Shown: positions 1 to 8,511 of the stretch, one piece after another
Numbering within the stretch: the first letter of the stretch is position 1
Layout: each line of letters starts with the position of its first letter
Assembly: GCA_050299175.1 (NCBI GenBank)
Contig: JBNKVM010000062.1
Span: 1 to 64,000 of the forward strand
Direction: 5' to 3'
Source of the DNA: JAPHTQ01 sp050299175
Lineage (GTDB): Bacteria > Pseudomonadota > Gammaproteobacteria > Thiohalomonadales > Thiohalomonadaceae
Length of the DNA stretch: 64,000 bases
Made by a program: the position numbers and the translations under genes
Notes under the pieces: generated by a model
What the model saw: only the letters and a program-made list of their open reading frames with translations
Told to the model about the DNA's origin: nothing
Database searches by the model: none

Positions 1-329
1 GTGTAGTCAGCATGGCCGGGACGGAAGGTGTTAGCGATGTTGCCGTAATCTTTGGAACGCTGGTCGGTATTTTCGATCAACAGGCCGATGGGGGTGCCGG
101 TGGTCTTACCGTCGAAAACGCCGGAGAGAATGCGCACCTGATCTGCTTCGCGTCGCTGGGTGGTGTGACGCGAAGTACCGGGCTTGCGTCGATCCAGATC
201 CGCCTGCAGGTCCGCCTCGCTCAGTTCCAGCCCAGGAGGACAGCCGTCGACGATCGCACCCAGCGCCGGGCCGTGCGACTCGCCGAAAGTAGTGACCGTG
301 AAAAGTTTACCGAATGTGTTTCCAGACAT
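1..329 (-). CDS. aroC: Chorismate synthase, N-terminal 109 residues (partial)
   Basis: Final step of the shikimate pathway: converts 5-enolpyruvylshikimate 3-phosphate to chorismate using reduced FMN, in the cytoplasm. The gene starts at the ATG whose complement lies at 327-329 and runs off the left edge, so only about the first third is visible. The readable part carries the family signatures FGESHGPA (residues 15-22), CPPGLELS, and RREADQVRILSGVFDGKT with the basic FMN/substrate-binding residues. It lies downstream of hemN on the same strand, separated by a 97-base gap that contains an inverted repeat. The ORF is intact as far as it can be seen; identification is firm. Confidence 0.95.
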   Translation of the reverse strand, partial: MSGNTFGKLFTVTTFGESHGPALGAIVDGCPPGLELSEADLQADLDRRKPGTSRHTTQRREADQVRILSGVFDGKTTGTPIGLLIENTDQRSKDYGNIANTFRPGHADY

Positions 330-381
330 GAGGGCTATGATAGCGTTTTCTTGGGTGAATGTATTTACTTACTGCCAACAC

Positions 382-410
382 ACAAACGCCGCCAGACTGG
401 CGGCGTTTGT
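382..410. terminator. Perfect inverted repeat between hemN and aroC
   Basis: Two 14-base arms (382-395 and 397-410) are perfectly complementary around one central base, giving a GC-rich hairpin with an effective loop of about 5 bases. The outer end of the stem supplies a short T-rich stretch on each strand but there is no long T-run beyond it. It probably terminates or attenuates hemN transcription before aroC, though it could also be a processing site. Confidence 0.5.
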
Positions 411-426
411 ATCAGTGCAATGATAT

Positions 427-1812
427 TTAGATAACCTTGGAGAAGCGCTGGTTCTGCTTTTCCCGCAGGTAGCGGTCAAACACCATGCAGATGTTGCGGA
501 TCAGCAGTTTACCTGCCGGGTTGACCTCAATACGGCCCGGCTCCAGTTTGAGCAGGCCGTCCTTTTCCATCCCTTCCAGGTCTTTTAGTTCGTTGGCGAA
601 GTACTCGTTGAAGTTAATGCCGTGGGCCTGCTCCACTACTGACTTTTCCAGCACGAAGTGGCAGATCAGGCGGGTGATTACCTCACGACGTAGCTTGTCG
701 TCAGCACCTAGTTCCACGCCACGGAATACTGCCAACTTGTTGGCATCGATGGCGGCGTAGTAATCGTCCAGCTCTTTCAGGTTCTGCGCGTAGGAGTCGC
801 CTACCATGCCGATGGAGGTGGAACCGATACCGATCAGGTCGCAGTCGGCGTGGGTGGAGTAGCCCTGGAAGTTACGGTAAAGGGTACCGTCGCGCTGGGC
901 CACGGCCAGTTCGTCGTCAGGTTTGGCGAAGTGGTCCATGCCAATATAGACATAACCGGCAGCGGTCAATTTCTCGATAGTCATCTGCAGGATGTCGAGC
1001 TTGACCTGCGGCTCAGGCAGATCCGTTTCATTGATTCGGCGCTGCGGCTTGAACAGTTCCGGCAGGTGAGCGTAGTTAAATACCGAGAGGCGGTCCGGGT
1101 CGATCTCGATGGCACGATCCAGAGTCTTCTCGAAAGTCTCAACACTCTGCAGCGGCAGGCCGTAGATCAAATCCATGGAGATCGACTTGAAGCCTTCGCG
1201 GCGCGCAGCGTCCAGCGCGGCCATAGTCTGCCCGTCGGTCTGGAAGCGATTGACTGCCTTCTGTACCTCGGCATCGAAATCCTGCACACCGAGACTCATA
1301 CGGTTGAAACCGAGTTCGCGCAGCAGCGCGATAGTGTCGCTCTTTACCTCGCGTGGGTCGATCTCGATGGAGTACTCACCGGTATCATCGTCGTGCAGAG
1401 TGAAACACTCGCGGGTCTTATCCATCAGCGCACGCATCTCGTCGTGGCTGATAAAGGTCGGTGTACCGCCGCCCCAGTGAAGCTGGTCTACGGTGCGCGA
1501 CTTGTCGAACAGCTCGCCCTGCATCTCCAGTTCGCGGAAAACGCGCTGCAGGTAGGGGGCCGCCTTGGTGCGGTCCTTGGTCGCGACCTTGTTGCAGCCG
1601 CAATAGAAGCAAACGGTGTCGCAGAACGGAATATGGAAGTAGAGCGACAGTGGGTTGCCGCTGGCGTTACTGTTTTTGGCGTATTCGCGGTATTGCGCTT
1701 CGCCGAAACCATCGTGGAATTGTACCGCGGTGGGATAAGAGGTGTAGCGGGGCCCGGATTTGTCGTAACGCTTGATCAGTTCCAGGTCGAATAGGATGTT
1801 TTGTGTAGTCAT
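427..1812 (-). CDS. hemN: Oxygen-independent coproporphyrinogen III oxidase
   Basis: Radical-SAM enzyme that decarboxylates two propionates of coproporphyrinogen III to protoporphyrinogen IX without oxygen, in the cytoplasmic haem pathway. The 461-residue protein has the full HemN length. The iron-sulfur motif CDTVCFYCGC (C64, C68, C71, plus C73) is the HemN-type CxxxCxxC, followed by a GGGTPTF SAM-binding segment near residue 115; the N-terminal YDKSGPRYTSYPTA is the usual HemN opening. Presence of HemN implies growth under low oxygen. The start has only a distant AAGG as ribosome site. I looked for an FNR/ANR box in the 55-base gap upstream and saw no good one. Confidence 0.96.
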   Translation of the reverse strand: MTTQNILFDLELIKRYDKSGPRYTSYPTAVQFHDGFGEAQYREYAKNSNASGNPLSLYFHIPFCDTVCFYCGCNKVATKDRTKAAPYLQRVFRELEMQGELFDKSRTVDQLHWGGGTPTFISHDEMRALMDKTRECFTLHDDDTGEYSIEIDPREVKSDTIALLRELGFNRMSLGVQDFDAEVQKAVNRFQTDGQTMAALDAARREGFKSISMDLIYGLPLQSVETFEKTLDRAIEIDPDRLSVFNYAHLPELFKPQRRINETDLPEPQVKLDILQMTIEKLTAAGYVYIGMDHFAKPDDELAVAQRDGTLYRNFQGYSTHADCDLIGIGSTSIGMVGDSYAQNLKELDDYYAAIDANKLAVFRGVELGADDKLRREVITRLICHFVLEKSVVEQAHGINFNEYFANELKDLEGMEKDGLLKLEPGRIEVNPAGKLLIRNICMVFDRYLREKQNQRFSKVI

Positions 1813-1867
1813 TATAATTGGCCTTCGACGTCTAAATTTCTTGCGGTAGTATCGTTAATCGTTCTTA

Positions 1868-2815
1868 TCATCGCACACTAATGGCTTCGGGGCGTACCAG
1901 ACGGATCAGCTCATGGTGCTTTTTCACCTGATCGGCGGTAAGCAGGAACACGCCATCCCCGCCACGCTCGAACTCCAGCCAGAGGAACTCCACCTCGGGC
2001 AGCAGCTTCTCCAGTGCTTCGCGACTGTTCCCTACCTCGACCACCAGAATGCCGCGGGGTTCCAGGTAGTACATGGCGTGGAACATGATATCGAACACCA
2101 GATCGAGTCCGTCCTTACCCGCTTCCAGCGCCTGTTTCGGCTCGTGGCGATACTCCTGCGGCAGGCTGTTCATATCCTGCTCATCCACGTAGGGCGGATT
2201 GCTGACGATGATGTCGTAGCGCTTCGGCGGAAGATCCTTGAACAGGTCTGACTGAATCAGACTGACCTGCTCCTCTGCGCCAAAACGCTCGACGTTCACC
2301 TTCGCCACCTCCAGCGCATCGGTGGAGAGGTCGCTGCCATCGACGTGCGCTTCCGGGAAAGCGGCGGCACAGGTCAGGGCGATACAGCCGCTGCCGGTGC
2401 AGAGGTCAAGGATATTCGCCACCAGATCCGACTCCTTCACCCAGGGGGCGAAGTGGGCCTCGACCAGCTCGATGATCGGTGAACGCGGGATTAGCACCCG
2501 CTCGTCGACGTAGAACGGCAGACCACCATACCAGGCCTCGTGGGTCAGGTAGGGTGCTGGCAGGCGCTCTTCGATACGACGGTTGAGGAACTTCACCACC
2601 GTGCGTCGTTCGTTGGTGGTCAGGCGGGTGTCGAGATAGGCCTCACCGACCTTCGGAGGCAGGTTGAGGACAAACAGCACCAGATAGGCCGCCTCGTCGA
2701 GGGCATTGTCAGTACCGTGGCCAAAGTAGATCCCCGCCTGGTTGAAGCGGCTCATGCCCCAGCGGATAAAGTCGCGGATGGTCTGCAGTTCAGCGACTGC
2801 CTGTTCCATGGACAT
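1868..2815 (-). CDS. prmB: Ribosomal protein L3 glutamine N5-methyltransferase
   Basis: Methylates a glutamine in ribosomal protein L3 (uL3) using SAM. The 315-residue protein has the SAM-binding motif DLCTGSGCI (137-145) and the catalytic NPPY tetrapeptide (206-209), in the PrmB context NPPYVD. The N-terminal segment IRDFIRWGMSRFNQAGIYFG distinguishes PrmB from PrmC. The ATG at 2815 is used; a second Met two codons on is equally possible. It follows mog by only 3 bases on the same strand, so the two are probably co-transcribed. Confidence 0.93.
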   Translation of the reverse strand: MSMEQAVAELQTIRDFIRWGMSRFNQAGIYFGHGTDNALDEAAYLVLFVLNLPPKVGEAYLDTRLTTNERRTVVKFLNRRIEERLPAPYLTHEAWYGGLPFYVDERVLIPRSPIIELVEAHFAPWVKESDLVANILDLCTGSGCIALTCAAAFPEAHVDGSDLSTDALEVAKVNVERFGAEEQVSLIQSDLFKDLPPKRYDIIVSNPPYVDEQDMNSLPQEYRHEPKQALEAGKDGLDLVFDIMFHAMYYLEPRGILVVEVGNSREALEKLLPEVEFLWLEFERGGDGVFLLTADQVKKHHELIRLVRPEAISVR

Positions 2816-2818
2816 GCA

Positions 2819-3373
2819 CTACTCCTTGGTCTGTTTGGCGTGGGCCGGGCGAAAAGCCTTGCACACCGCTTCGTTGGTTTCGAGAAACGGCCCTTCGATC
2901 AGGTCGACACAGTAAGGTACCGCGGGAAATACCGCGTTAAGGCAGTCGGCGATGGCCGAGGGCTTGCCCGGCAAGTTGATGATCAGGCTGTTACCCCGCA
3001 CTCCTGCGGTCTGCCGCGAGAGGATCGCGGTGGGCACGAACTTGAGCGACTCCTGGCGCATCAGCTCGCCGAAACCGGGCAGCATCTTTTCACACACCGC
3101 CTCGGTCGCCTCGGGGGTGATATCGCGGGGCGCCGGACCGGTGCCGCCAGTCGTCACCACCAGGCAACAACCCTCTTTGTCGCACAGCGCCTTGAGCACC
3201 GCCTCAACGTGCTCCTGCTCATCGGGCACCAGACGGGCAACCGCCTCCCAGGGGGTGGTCAGCGCCTGCTCCAGCCATTCACGCATGGCCGGGCCGCCTT
3301 TGTCCTCGTACTCGCCGCTACTGGCGCGGTCGGAGACGGTCACGATGCCGATACGGACGGGCTGCTCTGTCAT
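2819..3373 (-). CDS. mog: Molybdopterin adenylyltransferase (MogA/MoaB family)
   Basis: Adenylates molybdopterin before molybdenum insertion in molybdenum-cofactor synthesis. The 184-residue protein begins with the family pattern RIGIVTVSDRASSGEYEDKG and carries the MPT-binding TTGGTG (74-79) followed by PRDITPEAT. Length and opening resemble Mog of Escherichia coli more than the shorter MoaB, which is why the symbol mog is used; MoaB-type naming is possible. It sits immediately upstream of prmB and is the only molybdenum-cofactor gene in the window. Confidence 0.88.
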   Translation of the reverse strand: MTEQPVRIGIVTVSDRASSGEYEDKGGPAMREWLEQALTTPWEAVARLVPDEQEHVEAVLKALCDKEGCCLVVTTGGTGPAPRDITPEATEAVCEKMLPGFGELMRQESLKFVPTAILSRQTAGVRGNSLIINLPGKPSAIADCLNAVFPAVPYCVDLIEGPFLETNEAVCKAFRPAHAKQTKE

Positions 3374-3471
3374 TGCTCTACCATGCTCAATTCAAAGGGG
3401 CGGGCATTATAGCGCGGCAGGGCGCGGTATGCAGCGCATAGCTGTAGGAGAAACCACCAGAAAAGAGGGGC

Positions 3472-4590
3472 TTAGCGGGCGAATTCCACCAGACGCACCG
3501 CCTGCCGCTTCGGTCCCCAGTTGCCGGGATGCGCTTCGAACACCCCGGCACAGGGGGTACCGCAACGATTGCAGCGCCCCTGTTCGGTCAGATTCCAGTC
3601 GCTGAGCACATACCAGTCGCGGCCGATGAGACGCTGACCGCACTGGTGGCAATAGGTACTCTCCCCCGCCTTGTCGTGGACATTTCCCGTATAGGGATAA
3701 CGCACACCACAACGCAGGGCGATCTCGCGGGCGCGGGTCAATGTGGCGGACGGAGTGGGCGGGATATCGCGCATCTTGAAGTCAGGATGGAAGGCGGTGA
3801 AGTGCATCGGCACTTCGGGCCCCAGTTCGCGGACCACCCAGGTGCACATCGCCTCGATCTCCTCGTCCGAGTCGTTCCAGCCGGGGATGAGCAGGGTGGT
3901 GGTCTCAAGCCAGACATCGGTCTCGTGCCGAATGTAGCGTAAGGTATCGAGCACCGGTTGCAGGTGGCCGCCGGTCAGCTTGTGATAGAACGCCTCGGTA
4001 AACCCCTTCAAATCCACATTGGCCGCATCCATCCACTGATAGAACTCCCGGCGCGGCGCCTCGCTGACGTAACCCGCGGTCACCGCTACCGATTTGATTC
4101 CCTTTTCGCGACAGGCTTTGGCCACGTCGATGGCATATTCGTGGAAAATCACCGGGTCATTATAGGTATAGGCGACACTGCGACATCCCAGTTGCTCGGC
4201 GGCGCGGGCAATAGTTTCCGGATCAGCAGCATCGGCCAGGGTATCGAACTCACGGGATTTTGAGATATCCCAGTTCTGGCAAAACTTGCAGGCCAGATTG
4301 CATCCGGCAGTGCCAAAAGAGAGCACCGGGGTACCGGGCAGGAAATGGTTGAGAGGTTTCTTCTCGATGGGGTCGATACAGTAACCGCTGGAACGGCCGT
4401 AGGTGGTGAGGACGATCTTGCCGCCCAGGTTGGCGCGCACGAAGCAGAGACCACGCTGCCCCTCTTTCAGCGAGCAGTCGCGGGGACAGAGAGTACACTG
4501 CACCCGACCGTCATCGAGTACACGCCAGTATTTGGTCTCCACCACGGTGCCTTCAGGCAATTCTCCTTCAATTACCGCTTCATCGCCCAT
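3472..4590 (-). CDS. amrS: AmmeMemoRadiSam system radical SAM enzyme
   Basis: Radical-SAM member of the AMMECR1-MEMO-radical SAM trio, whose biochemical role is not settled. The 372-residue protein has the cluster-binding CNLACKFC (C97, C101, C104), preceded by a Cys-rich N-terminal segment CTLCPRDC with a further Cys at 49, and followed by a C-terminal CHQC...CNRC zinc-ribbon-like pair at about 318-350. FGTAGCNLACKFCQNW is typical of this family and of pyruvate-formate-lyase-activating-like enzymes. It diverges from amrB with 62 bases between the two starts, so the trio probably shares one promoter region. Identification firm; substrate unknown. Confidence 0.93.
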   Translation of the reverse strand: MGDEAVIEGELPEGTVVETKYWRVLDDGRVQCTLCPRDCSLKEGQRGLCFVRANLGGKIVLTTYGRSSGYCIDPIEKKPLNHFLPGTPVLSFGTAGCNLACKFCQNWDISKSREFDTLADAADPETIARAAEQLGCRSVAYTYNDPVIFHEYAIDVAKACREKGIKSVAVTAGYVSEAPRREFYQWMDAANVDLKGFTEAFYHKLTGGHLQPVLDTLRYIRHETDVWLETTTLLIPGWNDSDEEIEAMCTWVVRELGPEVPMHFTAFHPDFKMRDIPPTPSATLTRAREIALRCGVRYPYTGNVHDKAGESTYCHQCGQRLIGRDWYVLSDWNLTEQGRCNRCGTPCAGVFEAHPGNWGPKRQAVRLVEFAR

Positions 4591-4652
4591 AGCTTCATCT
4601 CCAGACCGTAGCGACTATTATTCATAAGAAGATAGCACCACGGAGAACCACC

Positions 4653-5441
4653 ATGCCCAGCATTCGCGAACCGGCTGTTGCCGGGATGTTCTATCCTGAT
4701 GACCCGGCGCTCCTGCGCAAGATGATCGACGACTATCTCGACCGCGCTGAAGCCGCGAATAGCTTACCCCCCAAGGCGCTGATTGTGCCTCACGCCGGCT
4801 ACATCTATTCCGGGCCGGTGGCGGCCAGCGGCTACGCCCTGCTCCGCCCGTTGCGTGAAAAAATCCGCCGAGTGGTGCTGCTAGGTCCATCCCATCGGGT
4901 CGCCTTTGCCGGTTTGGCCGCCAGCAGCGCCATCCGCTTTCGCACTCCGCTGGGGGATGTCCCCCTCGATACCGACGCCATCGAAGGATTAAGCGATCTG
5001 CCACAGGTGAAACTGCTGGATCAGGCACATCAGCTGGAACATAGCCTGGAAGTCCACCTCCCCTTTCTGCAGGAGGCATTGCGCCAGTTCCAGTTGATCC
5101 CGCTGGTGGTGGGTGACGCCACTGCCGAAGAGGTGGCAGAAGTGTTGGAGCGGCTCTGGGGCGGAGAAGAAACCCTTATCGTCATCAGCTCCGATCTAAG
5201 CCACTACCACGACTACGCCACGGCACAACGGCTGGACCGTAAAACCGCCGAGGCCATTGAGGCTCTCAAACCAGAGGCGATTAGCAGCGACGGTGCCTGC
5301 GGCAGGAATCCGGTCAAAGGGCTGCTGTTGCTGGCTCGACGCAAGGGTATGCGAGTGGAAACTCTGGACCTGCGTAACTCGGGAGACACCGCTGGTCCCA
5401 GGGATCAGGTTGTCGGCTATGGCGCCTGGGCTTTGAATTAA
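4653..5441 (+). CDS. amrB: AmmeMemoRadiSam system protein B (MEMO1 family)
   Basis: The 262-residue protein is a full-length MEMO-like protein, related in fold to class III extradiol dioxygenases. Seen in the sequence: REPAVAGMFYP at the N-terminus, VPHAGYIYSG with His47, LGPSHR, HSLEVHLPFL and SSDLSHYHDY, which together carry the conserved metal-pocket His/Asp residues of the family, and DGACGRNP near the end. A GGAG ribosome site precedes the ATG. The stop codon abuts the amrA start, so the two genes are certainly co-translated. No reaction is established for bacterial members. Confidence 0.92.
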   Translation: MPSIREPAVAGMFYPDDPALLRKMIDDYLDRAEAANSLPPKALIVPHAGYIYSGPVAASGYALLRPLREKIRRVVLLGPSHRVAFAGLAASSAIRFRTPLGDVPLDTDAIEGLSDLPQVKLLDQAHQLEHSLEVHLPFLQEALRQFQLIPLVVGDATAEEVAEVLERLWGGEETLIVISSDLSHYHDYATAQRLDRKTAEAIEALKPEAISSDGACGRNPVKGLLLLARRKGMRVETLDLRNSGDTAGPRDQVVGYGAWALN

Positions 5442-6005
5442 ATGGATGATCGTCAGCGACAGCTACTTGAACTTGCAGAGGCTTCGATTCGCCACGGCCT
5501 CGACTATGGTCGCCCGCTCCATCCCGCGGCGAAAGATTACCCCGCCATCACCGATGAGTCAGGCGCCTGTTTCGTTACCCTGCATAGCCGAGGTGAACTA
5601 CGTGGATGTATCGGCTCACTGGAAGCACACCAGTCGCTACTTGAGGATGTGGCGCACAACGCCTTCGCCGCAGCCTTTTCCGATCCCCGCTTTCCACCAC
5701 TGCGTCAAAGCGAACTGGACGGGCTGGAAATCGAGATATCCCTGCTGACGCCAGCGACGCCAATGTCGTTCACCTCGGAAGTGGATCTGTTGCAACAGAT
5801 TCGTCAGGGAGTGGACGGGCTGGTAATGGAGGAAGGGAGACGCCGCGGCACATTTCTTCCTTCAGTGTGGGAGCAACTGCCGACACGGGAGCTTTTTTTA
5901 CGTCACCTGAAACAGAAGGCGGGACTGCTGCCGGACTACTGGTCCGACACACTCAAAGTGAGTCGTTACACCACGGAAAGCTTCGGCCGCAAAGTTGAGA
6001 TATAA
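5442..6005 (+). CDS. amrA: AmmeMemoRadiSam system protein A (AMMECR1 domain)
   Basis: Single-domain AMMECR1 protein of 187 residues. The family signature LRGCIGSLE occupies residues 53-61, and the C-terminal block LVMEEGRRRGTFLPSVWEQ is also characteristic. It starts directly after the amrB stop codon. AMMECR1-type proteins have no agreed enzymatic activity; the tight linkage with amrB and the divergent amrS shows that the three form one functional unit here. Confidence 0.92.
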   Translation: MDDRQRQLLELAEASIRHGLDYGRPLHPAAKDYPAITDESGACFVTLHSRGELRGCIGSLEAHQSLLEDVAHNAFAAAFSDPRFPPLRQSELDGLEIEISLLTPATPMSFTSEVDLLQQIRQGVDGLVMEEGRRRGTFLPSVWEQLPTRELFLRHLKQKAGLLPDYWSDTLKVSRYTTESFGRKVEI

Positions 6006-6015
6006 AGGTACCTCA

Positions 6016-6047
6016 AATAATTCAATCAAGGCGATGAGTGAATTATT
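6016..6047. terminator. AT-rich hairpin between convergent genes
   Basis: Nine-base arms AATAATTCA (6016-6024) and TGAATTATT (6039-6047) are perfectly complementary. They lie exactly in the 47-base gap between the ends of amrA and the pentapeptide gene, a position suited to a shared terminator. The stem is AT-only apart from one pair, so the call is weak. Confidence 0.3.
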
Positions 6048-6052
6048 AGCCC

Positions 6053-6916
6053 TTAGCGGCGACCGGGGATACAACGTCCGACTGATTCAGGCATACAGGC
6101 GATCTCGTCGTTGAGAATCGCATTCCCCAACTTCGCCCCATCCAGTATCGCCCCTTCTATGTTGGCCCCGGTCAGATCGGCATAGGCGAGATCCGCATTT
6201 TGCAGATTGGCCGCCTGTAGATCGGCACGACGCAAGCTGGCACCTGTCAGCACCGCATCACTGAGATTGGCACCACGCAGGTTGGCCTGGGTCAGGTTGG
6301 CATAGGCGATATCCGCGCCCTTAAGGTTGGCGGCACGCAATACCGCACTACCAAGATCGCTATTTCGCAGAATCGCACCTTGCAGATCCGCATTACCGAG
6401 ACGGTTTCCCGGCATGCGGCAATTACTCCAATTCACGCCCGGCGCCGCCGGCGCATCGCACTGTGGCAGTGAAAGTTCCTTGCCGCGCGGCAACATATAG
6501 GCCAGCACGCCGACGACTAACGCCAATGCCACAGCAACCGCATAACCGATCACTCTCTGGGCGGAACCGTTTTCCTGGCGCGACGCGTGTGTGGCGCCTT
6601 CAAGCATCAATTCCGCTTCGGCGCCACGGGTCTCGTCCAGGGGGATAAACAGGTTGGGATGCTCATCTACCCAGCGCTGGGTGGCTTCAAGCTGCTGCTT
6701 CTCCAGTTCACTGACACTGGCAGTGGTCAGCCGCTTGTCTGGCCAGACCTCGGCCACTTCCTTGACATTGTACCAGTGCTCCTTGTCGCGGCTGATTTTG
6801 TCGTCCGCCTTCACCCGTTGCAGCAAAAGATAACGAGCGATCTGGACGCTCGGAAACGGTCCCAACGTTTCATCGTGATAACGCAGATACCACTTTTCCG
6901 CTTGCGTCTCTGACAT
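6053..6916 (-). CDS. GYF-domain, single-pass membrane protein with pentapeptide repeats
   Basis: 287 residues from the ATG at 6916, chosen because it precedes the first conserved domain and has an upstream GGA; a longer reading to 6979 exists but adds an unlikely leader. Residues about 9-60 (WYLRYHDETLGPFPS...WYNVKEV) look like a bacterial GYF_2 protein-interaction domain. A single hydrophobic helix lies at 122-142. Residues about 172-270 are A(D/N)LxG-type pentapeptide repeats expected to form a right-handed beta-helix. Lone cysteines at 153, 166, 274 and 282 flank this domain. The likely topology is GYF inside and pentapeptide domain outside. Function unknown. Confidence 0.8.
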   Translation of the reverse strand: MSETQAEKWYLRYHDETLGPFPSVQIARYLLLQRVKADDKISRDKEHWYNVKEVAEVWPDKRLTTASVSELEKQQLEATQRWVDEHPNLFIPLDETRGAEAELMLEGATHASRQENGSAQRVIGYAVAVALALVVGVLAYMLPRGKELSLPQCDAPAAPGVNWSNCRMPGNRLGNADLQGAILRNSDLGSAVLRAANLKGADIAYANLTQANLRGANLSDAVLTGASLRRADLQAANLQNADLAYADLTGANIEGAILDGAKLGNAILNDEIACMPESVGRCIPGRR

Positions 6917-7018
6917 GCCTGATTTTCCGAAGGTTTCGCAGCGTTGTCTGCCGTTTGGCATATACTGCAGGATAGGCAAAATCTTAAGTGGAATTAGCTG
7001 GCAATACTAGTACTAATC

Positions 7019-8221
7019 ATGCAGATATCCGGTCCGGGCACACCTCCGCAATTACAGCTGCGCCTTCCTGCACAGGCGTTGCAGGGCGTGGTGTTGAAAG
7101 ATGGCGCAACACTGCAGGCCACAGTGAGCCAGAGCGAGCCATCAGGGAAACTGACGCTGGAGATCAGCGGCAAACTACTGCAGGCCATCTCCAGCCTGCG
7201 TCTCGCCGCGGGCACCGTGCTACAACTGCGCGTAGAACGGAGTAACGACGGAGTCATCCTGCATCTGGACGAACCGCAACGACAACGCCTGATGTACCAG
7301 CAGGCACTACGCCACAACCTGCCCAGGCAGGAATCGCTACGGCCACTGTTACAGCAACTCGCGCAGTGGCATGGCAGCGCCAGACCTGCCACACAATCCC
7401 AAACAACAACGAGCAAACCCGCCACAGCGGAAATTCCGACACCGACGGCAGCAACGCAACCCGCGACGCCAGTCACCAAACCGATCGCCCAGGCAATCGC
7501 CCGTCTGCTCGCGATCCTGCCAACCCTGGAGAGTCTGATGAAGGCTGATGGCCTGCAACAGGCAATCGCCCGCTCAGGGCTGTTTCTGGAAAATCATCTA
7601 TTGCAGGGCGCACGTCCTGCACAGCTGGGTGGCGATGTTAAAACCGCCCTGCTACGTCTGGCGCAAACCATTCGGCAACAACTGGGCGAAGTGAAACCAC
7701 AACAACAGAGTGCAACCGCGACACGGGAAACCACACAGGAGGGTTTGCAAAACCTGCTACGGCAGATTGAGTCGGGCATTGCCCGCATCCAGTTACACCA
7801 GCTCAATGCCCTCAGCGGCAAGCCGGAGAACGAACAGCGACTGAACGTGACCCTGGAACTACCGTTTTACCAACCGGGCAGTAACGAACTGGACACATTG
7901 CAAATTCGCATTCGTCGTGATGGCAAAAACCCACAGGATAAAAAATCCGGGGCATGGTCGGTCACTCTGCAGTTCTCGACAGAGGCTTATGGCGAGATCC
8001 ACGCCGTGGTTACGCTGAGTAACGGCAAGATAACCACCACTTTCTGGTGTGCGGAAGAGGAGACAGTAACGCTGTTCCGAGAGCAGTTACACCAACTACA
8101 GGCGCGGTTGAAAAAACAGGGCCTGAAAGACGTGCAGTGCAGCAGCCGTCATGGCACACCTGCGGAAGAACGGTTCGGCTACACCAATCAGGCTAATGGA
8201 TTGATCGATACACGCGCATGA
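7019..8221 (+). CDS. FliK-like flagellar hook-length control protein
   Basis: 400 residues. The N-terminal two thirds is Gln/Thr/Ala-rich and low in complexity (TQSQTTTSKPATAEIPTPT), as is usual for FliK rulers. The C-terminal 130 residues (LNVTLELPFYQPG... WSVTLQFSTEAYGEIHAVVTLSNGKI) match the Flg_hook substrate-switch domain pattern. It overlaps the next gene, an FlhB-tail protein, by 4 bases (ATGA). It lies about 4 kb from the flagellar cluster and on the other strand, so it may be a second, non-canonical FliK paralogue rather than the main one. Confidence 0.75.
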   Translation: MQISGPGTPPQLQLRLPAQALQGVVLKDGATLQATVSQSEPSGKLTLEISGKLLQAISSLRLAAGTVLQLRVERSNDGVILHLDEPQRQRLMYQQALRHNLPRQESLRPLLQQLAQWHGSARPATQSQTTTSKPATAEIPTPTAATQPATPVTKPIAQAIARLLAILPTLESLMKADGLQQAIARSGLFLENHLLQGARPAQLGGDVKTALLRLAQTIRQQLGEVKPQQQSATATRETTQEGLQNLLRQIESGIARIQLHQLNALSGKPENEQRLNVTLELPFYQPGSNELDTLQIRIRRDGKNPQDKKSGAWSVTLQFSTEAYGEIHAVVTLSNGKITTTFWCAEEETVTLFREQLHQLQARLKKQGLKDVQCSSRHGTPAEERFGYTNQANGLIDTRA

Positions 8222-8511
8222 AAAAGCCTACTCCACCCAAATCCGCCGTCGCCCTGCATTACGACGAAAAGAACGCACCTCGGATCACTGCCAAGGGACG
8301 CGGCGAGATCGCTGAAAAGATTATCGCCCTGGCGGAACAACACCATGTGCCATTACACGAAGACCAGGAACTGGTCGCGCTGCTGGCGCAGTTGGATCTG
8401 GGCGACGAGATCCCGCGCGAACTCTATATTGCCGTGGCCGAAGTCCTGGCCTTCGCCTACATGCTTACCGGCAAGTTCCCCGGCAACAAAGCCAACAATG
8501 GTGACCGTTGA
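8218..8511 (+). CDS. FlhB C-terminal domain homologue (FhlB-like)
   Basis: A 97-residue soluble protein resembling the cytoplasmic C-terminal domain of the export-gate protein FlhB: AVALHYDEKNAPRITAKG corresponds to FAVALRYQPTKMSAPIVVAKG in the full-length FlhB of this window, but the NPTH autocleavage motif and the transmembrane part are absent. The closing segment RELYIAVAEVLAFAYML matches the end of FlhB (GLYRAVAQVLAYVYQL). Translationally coupled to the FliK-like gene. In other bacteria such proteins can partly replace the cleaved FlhB tail; that role here is inferred. Confidence 0.82.
   Translation: MKKPTPPKSAVALHYDEKNAPRITAKGRGEIAEKIIALAEQHHVPLHEDQELVALLAQLDLGDEIPRELYIAVAEVLAFAYMLTGKFPGNKANNGDR

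Noticed and set aside
850..1794. 314-residue plus-strand open frame opposite hemN
   Set aside because: Antisense to a clear hemN gene in a GC-rich region; no independent family pattern.
1813..1867. FNR/ANR box upstream of hemN
   Set aside because: No TTGAT-N4-ATCAA-like palindrome seen; only partial half-sites.
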